From Hyphomonadaceae bacterium UBA7672 (lineage in GTDB: Bacteria > Pseudomonadota > Alphaproteobacteria > Caulobacterales > Hyphomonadaceae), in the NCBI GenBank assembly GCA_002483135.1, contig DLHI01000032.1, positions 1-64,000 of the forward strand: a stretch of DNA of 64,000 nt, written 5' to 3'. Of this stretch, positions 44,910-53,876 are shown piece after piece (the first letter of the stretch is position 1; each line of letters starts with the position of its first letter). The notes under the pieces are model-generated. The model was given only the letters and a program-made list of their open reading frames with translations. It was not told the DNA's origin and searched no databases. A program made the position numbers and the translations under genes.

Positions 44910-46343
44910 ATGATCATGAAATCGCTCATCATCGTACACCGCTATGTCGGCGTCGTGCTGGGCGTTATCATGACGCTGTGGTGCGTTTCCGGCTTCGTGA
45001 TGATGTACCAGGGTTTCCCCGAGACGTCGCAGCAGGAACGTCTCGCGGGGCTGCCGCCGCTTGAGTTGTCGGGGGTGCTGGCGACCCTGCCGATGGAAGG
45101 CGATGAGTCGGCGAACGGTCTGCGCATCGAGATGCTGAACGGCGCGCCTGTGGTGCGCCTCGGGCGCGAGTCCGCTTTCGACCTGCGGACGGGCGCTGCT
45201 GTGAACCCGCTGGACGAAAGCGGCGCGCGCGGTGTGGCGGCGACGTTTGCAGCCGGCAATGGCATCGACGGCGAGATCGCGAAGATCGAGCTGATCAAGG
45301 ACGACCAGTGGGTCGTCTCAGGCGCGCGGCAGCAACCGCTCTATCGCGCGGAGTTCGCTGACAAGGACAACACGCTGGTCTATGTCAACGGAACGTCCGG
45401 TGAAGTGGTGCAGGACGCCAATGCCGGCGAGCGTTTCATCGCGTGGCTAGGCGCCATTCCGCACTGGCTTTACCCCGCCCTGCTGCGCACCAACCAGCCG
45501 CTGTGGTTCGGGACGGTCGTGTGGCTGTCGGCGATCGGGTGCTTTCTTGTCGTCACAGGCATGGTGATCGGCTTCATCCGACTGCGCGGCCGGTCGGGCA
45601 AATGGTGGCCCTATCGCAATCGCCCGATGTGGATGTGGCACCATGTGTTCGGAACGTTCGCGGGCATTCTGGTGCTGACGTGGACGTTCTCCGGCCTCCT
45701 CACCATGCAGCCCTGGGGCCTGTTCGAGAGCGAGCCGTCACTGGAACGCGAGGAGATCGCCAGCAGCATGACGTGGGCTGAGGCGCAGCCAGTGATCAGG
45801 GCGGCTTCAGAAGATACTGATGCAGCCAATATCGTCTCGCTGCGCGGCGCGCCGTTCATGGGCAAGGCCTATCTGATTGCGCAGATGCGCGATGGGACGC
45901 GCGTGCGGATCGGCGCGAATGGCCGCTCGCCGCTGACGCAAGCCGAGGTCGAAGCAGGACTTCGGGCGCGCGGCGGGGCGGTGTCTGCGGGCAAGTTCGA
46001 CGTGCTGACACGCGAGGACGACTACTATTACGGGCACAAGCGCGAGATGGAGTTTCCGGTCTATCGCCTTGTGATCGACGATGCCGACCAGACGCACGTC
46101 TATTTCAACGGGACGACGGGGGATGCGCGGATCGTGGACGCGACGTCGAAGCGCTATCGCTGGCTGGAGAGCGGGCTGCACAGTCTCGACTTCTCGTTCC
46201 TGCGCGCGCGGCCACTGTGGGACATCGTCACGCTGGTCCTGCTGGCGTTCGTCACTATCGCCTGCGCCACGGGCGCGTGGATGTCGTTCACGCGGATCGG
46301 CCAGGATTACACGCGGGTCAGGGAATTCTTCCGCCGCAAATGA
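44910..46343 (+). CDS. PepSY-associated membrane protein, putative siderophore reductase
   Basis: 477 residues. Membrane helices near the N-terminus (SLIIVHRYVGVVLGVIMTLW), two in the middle (LWFGTVVWLSAIGCFLVVTG and WMWHHVFGTFAGILVLTWTF) and one near the end. Periplasmic PepSY domains lie between them. His residues in the helices (HRYVG, MWHHVFG, GLHSLDF) may bind haem, as in FsrB/FoxB-type ferric-siderophore reductases. It starts 61 bases after the receptor stop with AGGA upstream. The pair probably imports and reduces a ferric chelate. Confidence 0.85.
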   Translation: MIMKSLIIVHRYVGVVLGVIMTLWCVSGFVMMYQGFPETSQQERLAGLPPLELSGVLATLPMEGDESANGLRIEMLNGAPVVRLGRESAFDLRTGAAVNPLDESGARGVAATFAAGNGIDGEIAKIELIKDDQWVVSGARQQPLYRAEFADKDNTLVYVNGTSGEVVQDANAGERFIAWLGAIPHWLYPALLRTNQPLWFGTVVWLSAIGCFLVVTGMVIGFIRLRGRSGKWWPYRNRPMWMWHHVFGTFAGILVLTWTFSGLLTMQPWGLFESEPSLEREEIASSMTWAEAQPVIRAASEDTDAANIVSLRGAPFMGKAYLIAQMRDGTRVRIGANGRSPLTQAEVEAGLRARGGAVSAGKFDVLTREDDYYYGHKREMEFPVYRLVIDDADQTHVYFNGTTGDARIVDATSKRYRWLESGLHSLDFSFLRARPLWDIVTLVLLAFVTIACATGAWMSFTRIGQDYTRVREFFRRK

Positions 46344-46403
46344 CATTCCGGATCATGGTTACGCCCTCGCTCTCCTCCTCCTGTAGGGATGGCCATGCCA
46401 ACT

Positions 46404-46440
46404 GCCGCCGCGGATGAAAACCGCGGCGGCTTCTTGTTTT
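46404..46440 (+). terminator. Terminator after the PepSY gene
   Basis: GCCGCCGCGG (46404-46413) and CCGCGGCGGC (46421-46430) pair over ATGAAAA, followed by TTCTTGTTTT. Confidence 0.9.
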
Positions 46441-46451
46441 AGACGGAGGGT

Positions 46452-47384
46452 CTAAATTCTGCTGGCGTCGAAGCGATAGATGCGGCCACAGAACTGGCAG
46501 TCGGCGGAGATGCCGCCGTCAGCATCGGCGAGGGCCTTGAGCTCGCCCTTGTCCATCTGGCTGATGGTGGCGAACAGCTTCTCTTCCGAGCAGGTGCACT
46601 TGTCCGTCAGCGCCTTGGGCGGCTCCAGCCTGACGCCGTTCTCGTGGAACAGGCGGAAGAGGAGCGTGCCCGAGGAGACATCGGGATCGACCAGTTCAAT
46701 GTCCTCGATCGTATCGAACAGGTGGCGTGCATTATCCCACGGCTCGTCGGTTGCCCCGCGCGTGTCGTCGCCAGCGACCTGCTGGATCAGCGCCCCGCCA
46801 GAGCGCCAGCGCTTCGTGCCGCCGGGTTCGGAGACTTCCGCCACCGCCAGCCGCACGCGCGTGGGCACCTGCTCGGACTGCGAGAACCACATCTGCGCGC
46901 AATCGGAGAGCGTCGCGCCCTCGATCGGCACCATGGATTGCCAAGGTTGCTGAGCAGGATCGTTCGGCTGCAGCATGAGCGCCATCACGCCACGGCCGAG
47001 GGCCTGCGGAATATGAGGGCGCTGGCCCTTGTTGACCTTTTCGACAAAGGCCCACTTTTCCTTGTTGAGGCGCAGATAACCGCGCACGCCGCCATCCGAG
47101 CGCGCTTCGGCGACCAGCAGCGACACGGGGCCTTCGCCCTGCGCCTGCACCATGACCTTGCCGTCGAACTTCAGCGAGGCGGACACCAGCACGGCAAGCG
47201 TCACCGCCTCGCCCAGCAGATAAGCGGCCCAGCGCGGGTAATCGTGACGCTTCAGGATGGGATCGAGCACGCCATCGCCCAGCCGCGCGATGCGGCCACG
47301 GACGGACGTATCTTCTATCTGGAAGGTGGCGACAAAGTCATCGCCCGCACCCAGAAGGTGAGTTTGCACAGTGGGTTCGGCCAT
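46452..47384 (-). CDS. hslO: Redox-regulated chaperone Hsp33
   Basis: 310 residues. Cytoplasmic holdase activated when its zinc centre is oxidised. The C-terminal redox switch is clear: CTCSEEK followed 30 residues later by CQFCGRIY. The core has YLLGEAVTLAVLVSASLKFD and FLG-like GQRPHIPQALGRG. The start ATG 47384 (MAEPTVQTHLL) is chosen; a GTG-like earlier start adds 12 residues. In many alphaproteobacteria it follows argD-argF; here a 3.4-kb block lies between. Confidence 0.95.
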   Translation of the reverse strand: MAEPTVQTHLLGAGDDFVATFQIEDTSVRGRIARLGDGVLDPILKRHDYPRWAAYLLGEAVTLAVLVSASLKFDGKVMVQAQGEGPVSLLVAEARSDGGVRGYLRLNKEKWAFVEKVNKGQRPHIPQALGRGVMALMLQPNDPAQQPWQSMVPIEGATLSDCAQMWFSQSEQVPTRVRLAVAEVSEPGGTKRWRSGGALIQQVAGDDTRGATDEPWDNARHLFDTIEDIELVDPDVSSGTLLFRLFHENGVRLEPPKALTDKCTCSEEKLFATISQMDKGELKALADADGGISADCQFCGRIYRFDASRI

Positions 47385-47438
47385 GACCGGGGAGCTAGCA
47401 TGTAAGGACATGCGCGCCAAATGGGGGCGGATGACGCA

Positions 47439-47630
47439 CTATTCAACCGCTTGCGTGCGGGGCCGCCGCTCGCGCCGGCAGCGGTCGGAACAGAAGCGGA
47501 CCTCGTCCCAGCAGCGCTCCCATTTCTTGCGCCAGGCGAAGGGGCGGCCGCATCCCTGGCAGGGCTTGGTGGGCAGGTTCGGCTTGGCGATGCGCCGGCC
47601 GACGGTTTCGCTCCCTTTTCTCGCCCCCAT
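47439..47630 (-). CDS. DUF2256 family zinc-binding protein
   Basis: 63 residues. Family motif PTKPCQGCGRPFAWRKKWER with WDEVRFCSDRCRRER, so four Cys form a likely zinc site. DUF2256 genes are frequently found beside photolyase/cryptochrome genes. Here it is divergent from an SDR gene and 54 bases upstream of hslO on the same strand. The start ATG 47630 keeps the short family N-terminus. Confidence 0.88.
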   Translation of the reverse strand: MGARKGSETVGRRIAKPNLPTKPCQGCGRPFAWRKKWERCWDEVRFCSDRCRRERRPRTQAVE

Positions 47631-47783
47631 CGTGTTCGGCCCCGCAAGGACTGCTTTTTCGGGAGCAGGTAAACCCTTTGGCCATGGGCCGCGTATCAGC
47701 GTCATGACTGGTAGCGGCTACCCTTCGATACGACGCCTTGCGTGTGCCGGATTGCGCTATCCGCCGGGCGCGGAGGGATGGGC

Positions 47784-48515
47784 ATGACATCCAACTCCCT
47801 CCCCGATGGCTATACAGCGGCGGTGTTCGGTGCGTCGGGCGGTATCGGCGCCGCGCTTGTGGCCGAACTGGCAGCCGACCCGCGCTGTGTGATCGTGCGC
47901 GCCGGGTCACGCCGTGGCGGACCTCCGGCAGGCGAAAAAATACTGCCATTTGCATTCGATCTTGCCGACACATCTTCTCTCGCGCAGGCCGCCGAAACCG
48001 TTGGAACGCCGGACCTCGTTCTCGTGGCGACGGGCGTGCTGCATGCGGACGGCCTGCAGCCGGAAAAGACGCTCCGGGCGCTGGACGCAGCAACGCTAGA
48101 GCGCGCCTTCGCGATCAACGCGATTGGGCCGGCGATGATTGCAAAGCACATCTTTACCCGAGCGCCACGCGCAAGCCGGGTGGTGTTCGGCGCGCTGTCC
48201 GCGAAGGTGGGGTCGATCTCCGACAATCGCCTTGGCGGATGGTATAACTATCGCGCGTCCAAGGCGGCGCTGAACCAGCTGGTGCGTACGCTGTCGGTCG
48301 AACTGGCGCGGACGCACCCGCTCAGCGTTTGCGTCGCGCTGCACCCGGGAACTGTCGACACGCCGCTGTCGCGGCCATTCCAGGCGGGTGTGGGCCCTGA
48401 CAAACTTTTTTCGCCCCAACGGGCGGCGCAACAACTTCTCAAGGTGCTGGGCGAACTAGGGCCAGACTCATCCGGCCGGTTGATTGGATGGGACGGGCGC
48501 GAAATCAGCCCTTAG
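47784..48515 (+). CDS. SDR family oxidoreductase, C-factor-like
   Basis: 243 residues. Rossmann motif VFGASGGIGAAL, catalytic Ser region FGALSAKVGSISD, YNYRASK with Tyr and Lys. The pattern ASKAALNQLVRTLSVELAR is typical of the C-factor (CsgA of Myxococcus, unrelated to curli) subgroup. Start ATG 47784 with CGGAGGG at 7 bases. In photolyase/folE clusters of marine bacteria such an SDR is thought to act on pterins; here that is inference from the neighbours. Confidence 0.85.
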   Translation: MTSNSLPDGYTAAVFGASGGIGAALVAELAADPRCVIVRAGSRRGGPPAGEKILPFAFDLADTSSLAQAAETVGTPDLVLVATGVLHADGLQPEKTLRALDAATLERAFAINAIGPAMIAKHIFTRAPRASRVVFGALSAKVGSISDNRLGGWYNYRASKAALNQLVRTLSVELARTHPLSVCVALHPGTVDTPLSRPFQAGVGPDKLFSPQRAAQQLLKVLGELGPDSSGRLIGWDGREISP

Positions 48516-48585
48516 TATTGACGACAGGACGCGAGCCAAAGTCGCCCCAGCGACAGGCCGGGTCCGCCATGGAAGGATGGCTCGC

Positions 48586-49311
48586 ATGAGCGACAGGACG
48601 AAAACCCCGGCGCCCCGGACGGAGACTGCGGCAGACCTCCCCGTATCGGTCCGCATCCGTGCGCGCATCCAGAAGGCCAAGCGCCGCTTCCATGCCAATG
48701 ACAACATCTCGGCCTATATCGAGCCGGGCGAACTCGAAGCGCTGCAGGCGGAAGTTGAAGGCAAGCTCAAGGGCGTGCTGGAGAGCCTGGTGATCGACAC
48801 TGAGAGCGATCACAACACCAACGAGACCGCCAAGCGCGTGGCCAAGATGTACCTCAACGAGGTGTTCCACGGCCGCTACCATCCCGCCCCCAGCGTGACG
48901 GAATTCCCCAATGCGGAATCGCTGAACGAGTTGATGATCGTGGGGCCGATCACGGTGCGCTCGGCCTGCAGCCATCACCTGTGCCCGATCATGGGGCGGC
49001 TGTGGATTGGCCTGATGCCGAACGAGCATTCGAACCTGATCGGGCTATCGAAGTACTCGCGCCTGGCGGAATGGATCATGTCGCGTCCGCAGATCCAGGA
49101 AGAGGCGATCACGCAGATGGCGGAATTGTTGCTCGACAAGGTGCGGCCTGATGGCCTTGCCGTCGTGATGGAGGCGGATCACTTCTGCATGCACTGGCGC
49201 GGCGTGCGCGACAACCAGACCAAGATGATCAACTCGGTGATGCGCGGGTCCTTCCTCAAGGACCCAGCGTTGCGTCGCGAGTTCCTTTCTCTGCTGAACC
49301 TGAAGGACTGA
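48586..49311 (+). CDS. folE: GTP cyclohydrolase I
   Basis: 241 residues. Makes 7,8-dihydroneopterin triphosphate from GTP, the first step to folate and pterins. Zinc and catalytic residues in RSACSHHLCPIMGR and later HFCMHWRGVRD; also LSKYSRLAEWIMSRPQIQEE. The N-terminal 40 residues are a charged extension beyond the usual family length. ATG 48586 is chosen over ATG 48577 because GGAAGG lies at a better distance. The BLUF gene starts inside its stop (TGATG). Confidence 0.95.
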   Translation: MSDRTKTPAPRTETAADLPVSVRIRARIQKAKRRFHANDNISAYIEPGELEALQAEVEGKLKGVLESLVIDTESDHNTNETAKRVAKMYLNEVFHGRYHPAPSVTEFPNAESLNELMIVGPITVRSACSHHLCPIMGRLWIGLMPNEHSNLIGLSKYSRLAEWIMSRPQIQEEAITQMAELLLDKVRPDGLAVVMEADHFCMHWRGVRDNQTKMINSVMRGSFLKDPALRREFLSLLNLKD

Positions 49312-49745
49312 TGGCCATGCTTGTCCGCTGCCTCTATGCCAGCCGCGCCGCCGCCGGGACCGGCCCCGCCATGCTGGATGACATTCTCGTCCAGTCGCGC
49401 CGCAACAATCCCCGGCAAGGCATAACCGGCCTGCTCTGCGTCTCGAACGATGTTTTCATCCAGCTTCTGGAAGGCGGGCGGGATGAAGTGTGCGAGCTCT
49501 ACAACGCCATCATCCGCGACGGCCGCCACGAGCACGTCCGCCTGCTGACCTATGAAGAGATCAGCCAGCGCGAATTCGGCAACTGGACGATGGGCCAGGT
49601 GAATCTCTCCAAGGTGAACCCCAGCCTGCTGCTCAAGTACTTCAAGCGCGCAGAGCTTGATCCGTTCGACGCTTCCGGCGAAGCGACGCTGGCGCTGCTG
49701 CACGAGCTGGTCGCGTCGGCGTCGATCATCGGGCGGGGGGAATAG
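49311..49745 (+). CDS. BLUF-domain blue-light sensor
   Basis: 144 residues. FAD-binding blue-light receptor. Key residues are present: Tyr in RCLYASRAA, Asn in RRNNPRQGITGLLCV and Gln in VFIQLLEGG, which form the light-sensing hydrogen-bond network; a Trp and Met lie in GNWTMGQ. No output domain is fused, so it acts by protein contact. Translation is coupled to folE by the TGATG overlap. An internal ATG at 49317 is an alternative start. Confidence 0.92.
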   Translation: MAMLVRCLYASRAAAGTGPAMLDDILVQSRRNNPRQGITGLLCVSNDVFIQLLEGGRDEVCELYNAIIRDGRHEHVRLLTYEEISQREFGNWTMGQVNLSKVNPSLLLKYFKRAELDPFDASGEATLALLHELVASASIIGRGE

Positions 49746-49832
49746 CCAACTGCGTCCTCCACCTCGCCACAGCCAGGGTTGCCGCCCACAATCGAGCGGG
49801 TAGTATCGGCGTGGGTTAAGGGGGGGGACAGC

Positions 49833-50765
49833 ATGAAATTGCCGGTCTTGAAAGCTCTGGCGACGACAGCCGCATTCACGCTCAATAACTGGGTCACGCT
49901 GCTGAGGATTGTGTGGGCGCCCTATCTGGTGATGTTCGGCCTAACAGTCGCCTTCCAGAGCTACGTGCAGAGCAATGTCTCGGCCTTCATGGGCGGCGAT
50001 CTCAGCTACGAACAGACGATGGCGCTCAACGCCCAGATCGGGCTCCTGAATCTAGGCCTGTCGGTCTCGACCGGCTTGCTCGGTCTTATGATGACGGCCG
50101 GCATCCTCCGCTTCGTCATCCACGGCGAAAGGCCAAAGCTGCCATTCTACATCCGATGGAACAACGAGGAATGGCTGCTGCTGGGCACCGTGATCGTGAC
50201 CTTCGCGGCCGTGTGGCTGTTCACCTTCCTAGTCGGCATCGCGATGATCCCGGCGGCAGGCTTCATCGCCTCCACTCCGGCGCTGGCCTGGATCATCCCG
50301 ATTTTCGTCGGGCTCGTCTTACTGTTCTTGACTGTCCGCCTCTATCTCGCCTTTCCCGCAGCCATCGGACGCGGTGAGTTCGGCGTCGGGCCGGCCTGGA
50401 GCGTATCTTCAGGCCAGTTCTTCCGCCTGCTGGCCTACTTGCTGATCTGGGGTGTCTTAGGCGTTCTGTTTTCGATCATCGCGCTCGCGGTCGTCGTACC
50501 CGACGTGCTCGCTGCGTTCTACGACGCCTTCACATGGGGGCCTGAGTGGATCTCGAGCCTCGATCTCAACATGCGCATAATGGAGTCGGTCGACGCCACG
50601 ACGCCCCTCGGCATCGCAAGGATCGGGGGCCTCTGGCTCTTTAACCTCGTGTCAACAGTGGTGGGCGCGATCGCCATGGGCGTCGCCTGGCGCATGGTCG
50701 ATGAAAAGCCCGAACGCCCGAAAGCCGGCGAGGCGGGCTCGGCCAGCTCCGTGATGGGCTTCTGA
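49833..50765 (+). CDS. Multi-helix membrane protein of unknown function
   Basis: 310 residues with about six membrane helices (LLGLMMTAGILRFVI, TVIVTFAAVWLFTFLVGIAM, IFVGLVLLFLTVRLYLAFPA, LLAYLLIWGVLGVLFSIIAL). It ends with a charged tail. No family recognised; the helix arrangement resembles other uncharacterised alphaproteobacterial membrane proteins with a DUF-type glycerophosphoryl diesterase membrane region. The start is ATG 49833 after a run of G. It is convergent with argF, 3 bases apart. Confidence 0.6.
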   Translation: MKLPVLKALATTAAFTLNNWVTLLRIVWAPYLVMFGLTVAFQSYVQSNVSAFMGGDLSYEQTMALNAQIGLLNLGLSVSTGLLGLMMTAGILRFVIHGERPKLPFYIRWNNEEWLLLGTVIVTFAAVWLFTFLVGIAMIPAAGFIASTPALAWIIPIFVGLVLLFLTVRLYLAFPAAIGRGEFGVGPAWSVSSGQFFRLLAYLLIWGVLGVLFSIIALAVVVPDVLAAFYDAFTWGPEWISSLDLNMRIMESVDATTPLGIARIGGLWLFNLVSTVVGAIAMGVAWRMVDEKPERPKAGEAGSASSVMGF

Positions 50766-50768
50766 GCC

Positions 50769-51689
50769 TTACCCCCTGAAGCACCACTCCAGGATAGCCT
50801 TCTGGGCGTGGAGGCGGTTTTCGGCTTCGTCGAAGACCAGCGATTGCGGGCCGTCGATGACGTCGGCGTCGACTTCCTCGCCGCGATGGGCAGGCAGGCA
50901 GTGCAGGAACTTTGCGCCGCCGTTGGCGTGGCGCATCAGCTCGCCCGAGACCTTGTAGGCCGCGAGATCGGCGAGGCGCTTGTCGGCGTCCTTGTCGCCC
51001 ATCGAGACGAAGGTGTCGGCGACGACGACGTCGGCGCCTTTCACGGCTTCCTTCGGGTCGCGGAAGAGATCAATGCGGCCCTGCTCTGCGCGTGCACGCT
51101 CGACGTCCGTCATGTTCGGTTCGTAGCCGGCGGGCGTGCCGACGGCGAGCGAGAAGCCGAACTTGGGCGCCGCGTGGATGAAGCTGGCGGTAACGTTATT
51201 ACCGTCGCCCACCCAGGCGATGCGTGCGCCCTTGAGGTTGAGCCCCGCTTCCTCGAGCGTCTGTAGGTCGGCCATGATCTGGCAGGGATGCGACTTCTCG
51301 GTGAGGCCGTTGATCACCGGCACGCTCGCCGCCTCGGACAGGGCCATCACATCGGCGTGGCGGTTGGCGCGGATCATGATGGCGTCGACATAGCGCGAGA
51401 GGACGCGCGCCGTGTCCTCGATCGTCTCGCCGCGGCTGATCTGGGAATCCGACGCAGTGAGGATCAGCGAGGAACCGCCGAGCTGGCGGATCGCCATGTC
51501 GAACGAGACGCGCGTGCGCGTGGAGTTCTTCTCGAAGATCATCGCTAGCGTGCGGCCGGAAAGCGGCGCGTCGTGATCGGCAGCGCCTTTCGGCAAGCTT
51601 TTGCGCGCCGCCTTGCGCGACTTTGCGTTGTTCAAAATGGAGCGCAATTCGGCCGATGGAATCGGCCAGAGATCGAGAAAATGATTCAT
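50769..51689 (-). CDS. argF: Ornithine carbamoyltransferase
   Basis: 306 residues. Makes citrulline from ornithine and carbamoyl phosphate. Seen: FEKNSTRTRVSFDMAI (carbamoyl-phosphate binding) and FLHCLPAHRGEEVD with the catalytic Cys. PVINGLTEKSHPCQIMADL is also diagnostic. It starts 11 bases after the argD stop, so the two form an operon. Confidence 0.97.
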   Translation of the reverse strand: MNHFLDLWPIPSAELRSILNNAKSRKAARKSLPKGAADHDAPLSGRTLAMIFEKNSTRTRVSFDMAIRQLGGSSLILTASDSQISRGETIEDTARVLSRYVDAIMIRANRHADVMALSEAASVPVINGLTEKSHPCQIMADLQTLEEAGLNLKGARIAWVGDGNNVTASFIHAAPKFGFSLAVGTPAGYEPNMTDVERARAEQGRIDLFRDPKEAVKGADVVVADTFVSMGDKDADKRLADLAAYKVSGELMRHANGGAKFLHCLPAHRGEEVDADVIDGPQSLVFDEAENRLHAQKAILEWCFRG

Positions 51690-51700
51690 GACCTCGATCC

Positions 51701-52891
51701 TTACGAGCCGGCGGCCGTCATCATGGTCGCGAACTGCTGGTCGATGATGTCGAGCGCCTGGCGCACGTCATCTTCGGTGACCACCAGAGGCGGAGCGAGG
51801 CGCAGCGTGTTCGCGCCCGCCGTGCCGACCAGCAGGCCGCGATCGGAGAGAGCGCCACGCAGCGGCATAGGATCATCGCGCATCTTGAGGCCGCGCAGGA
51901 GGCCGGCGCCGGTGACATCGAGCACGAGTTCGGGATAGCGGCCCTTCAGGCCTTCCATGCCCTGCTGCATGAAGCTGGCGACGCGGCGCACGTGCTCAAG
52001 GAAGCCTTCGCCCGTCATCACGTCGAGAACGGCGTTGCCGACCGCCATGGCGAGCGGGCCGCCGCCGAACGTGGTGCCATGAACGCCCTTGGCCATGCCC
52101 GAGGCGGCTTCGGCGGTGGCGAGGATCATGCCCATCGGGAAGCCGCCGCCGATGCCCTTGGCGGCCGCGAGCAGATCGGGTTCGGCGCCTGCCACCCACT
52201 GGTGATGGAACAGCTTGCCGGTGCGGCCCGCGCCGCACTGGATCTCGTCATAGATCAGCAGCACGCCATGCTCGGTGCACAGATCGCGCAGGCCCTTTAG
52301 GCATTGCGGCGGCACTTCGCGTACGCCGCCCTCGCCCTGCACGGGCTCGATCAGGACGGCGGCGAGATCAGGCGCCTTGATGGCTTCCTTCAGCGCGTCG
52401 TGATTTCCGAACGGGACGGAGCGGAAGCCCGGCAGGCGCGGGCCGAAGCCTTCGCGATACTTCTCCTGCGCGCCGGCATTGATGCCGCCGAGCGTGCGGC
52501 CGTGGAAGGACCCCTCGAACGACAGGATGCCGATGCGATCCGGCTGGCCTTTCGACCAGTGATAGCGCCGCGCGATCTTGATGCAGCCTTCGATCGATTC
52601 CGCGCCCGAGTTGGTGAAGAAGGCGAAGTCGGCAAATGTCAGGTCGACATAGCGCTGGGCCAGACGCTCCTGTCCCGGGACGCGGAACATGTTGGAAGTG
52701 TGCCAGAGCGTGTTGGCCTGCTTGGTCAGCGCCGCGACCAGGGCGGGATGGCAATGGCCCAGCGAGTTGACCGCGATGCCGGCGATGAAGTCGAGATAGG
52801 GCTTTCCCTTATCGTCATACATGCGCACGCCCTCGCCTCGCTCGAAAACGACCGGGCTGGGGCCGTAGACGGGAAGCACTGCGTTCGACAT
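51701..52891 (-). CDS. argD: Acetylornithine aminotransferase
   Basis: 396 residues. PLP aminotransferase of arginine synthesis. Seen: YLDFIAGIAVNSLGHCHPAL, FTNSGAESIEGCIKIAR, LLIYDEIQCGAGRTGK and the PLP-Lys region AAAKGIGGGFPMG. Start ATG 52891 has GGAGATA upstream. It is the first gene of argD-argF. Confidence 0.95.
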   Translation of the reverse strand: MSNAVLPVYGPSPVVFERGEGVRMYDDKGKPYLDFIAGIAVNSLGHCHPALVAALTKQANTLWHTSNMFRVPGQERLAQRYVDLTFADFAFFTNSGAESIEGCIKIARRYHWSKGQPDRIGILSFEGSFHGRTLGGINAGAQEKYREGFGPRLPGFRSVPFGNHDALKEAIKAPDLAAVLIEPVQGEGGVREVPPQCLKGLRDLCTEHGVLLIYDEIQCGAGRTGKLFHHQWVAGAEPDLLAAAKGIGGGFPMGMILATAEAASGMAKGVHGTTFGGGPLAMAVGNAVLDVMTGEGFLEHVRRVASFMQQGMEGLKGRYPELVLDVTGAGLLRGLKMRDDPMPLRGALSDRGLLVGTAGANTLRLAPPLVVTEDDVRQALDIIDQQFATMMTAAGS

Positions 52892-53033
52892 GGGCGTATC
52901 TCCTTGAGTGACGCCGGCGGTGGGAAAGAGAACTCCTGACCTTGTTCAAGGGCCATTTCAGAAAGCGCGCTCAATGGGGCGCGTTGCCCGTTATGTCAAT
53001 GAAAATAGGGGCGGGACAGAGACAGGCCAGCGC

Positions 53034-53876
53034 TCAGGCCTTCAGCTTGTAGCCCCGTGACAGCCATCGCCAGCACATGACGCAAAGCACCAGCGTGATA
53101 GCCGCGCAGAAGGCGGCGCCGAACCAGAGGTTGCTCTCGGCGTGGCCGGTGAATCCGTAGCGGAAGCCATCGATCATCAGGAAGAACGGGTTGTAGTGGC
53201 TGATCGTGACGAACGGCTCGGGCAGGCGGCCGATCGGATAGAAGGTGCCCGACAGCATGGTGAGCGGCATGATGACGAAGTTCTGCACCGCCGCCATGTG
53301 ATCGAACTTGTCGGCCCAGATGCCGCCAAGGAGGCCGACCGCGCCCATGAACAACGAGGCGACGATTGCGAAGTAGATCACGGCGAAGAGGTTCGCGACC
53401 TGGAAGGGCGTGATCTGCATGATCCAGACGGCGGCGTAGGTGACGACGCCCACCAGCACGCCGCGTGTAACGGCGCCAGACAGGAAGCCCAGTGTAAGCT
53501 CGCCCGGCGACAGCGGCGGCATGAGGAAATCAACCGAATTGCCCTGCACCTTCGCGATGATCAGCGAGGACGAGGTGTTGGCGAAGGCGTTGTTGAGGAT
53601 CGCCATCATGACGACGCCGGGCGCAAGAAAAGTCGCGAACGTAACGCCGCCGACCATTCCCCCATTGCCCTGGCCGAACGCCAGCTTGAAGACGAACAGC
53701 ATCAAGAGGCTGGAAACGACCGGGGCGAACAGCGTCTGCATGCCCACTTTCCAGAAGCGGCGGGTCTCGCGCAGGCATAGCGTCCAGAGGCCGACCCAGT
53801 TGACCGCCCCGTACTGTCGCGGGCGCAGACCTTCGTGCGCGGACTCCATCGGTGGGCGGGTGAGCGTCTGATCCAT
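53034..53876 (-). CDS. ABC-2 type transporter permease
   Basis: 280 residues with six membrane helices (VSSLLMLFVFKLAFGQGNGG, FLAPGVVMMAILNNAFANTS, LFAVIYFAIVASLFMGAVGL). The pattern SGTFYPIGRLPEPFVTISHYNPFFLMIDGFRYG-type loop near the C-terminus is typical of ABC-2 drug or polysaccharide exporters; I show only part. The start is ATG 53876. No ATPase gene is adjacent in the window, so the partner must be elsewhere. Confidence 0.86.
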   Translation of the reverse strand: MDQTLTRPPMESAHEGLRPRQYGAVNWVGLWTLCLRETRRFWKVGMQTLFAPVVSSLLMLFVFKLAFGQGNGGMVGGVTFATFLAPGVVMMAILNNAFANTSSSLIIAKVQGNSVDFLMPPLSPGELTLGFLSGAVTRGVLVGVVTYAAVWIMQITPFQVANLFAVIYFAIVASLFMGAVGLLGGIWADKFDHMAAVQNFVIMPLTMLSGTFYPIGRLPEPFVTISHYNPFFLMIDGFRYGFTGHAESNLWFGAAFCAAITLVLCVMCWRWLSRGYKLKA

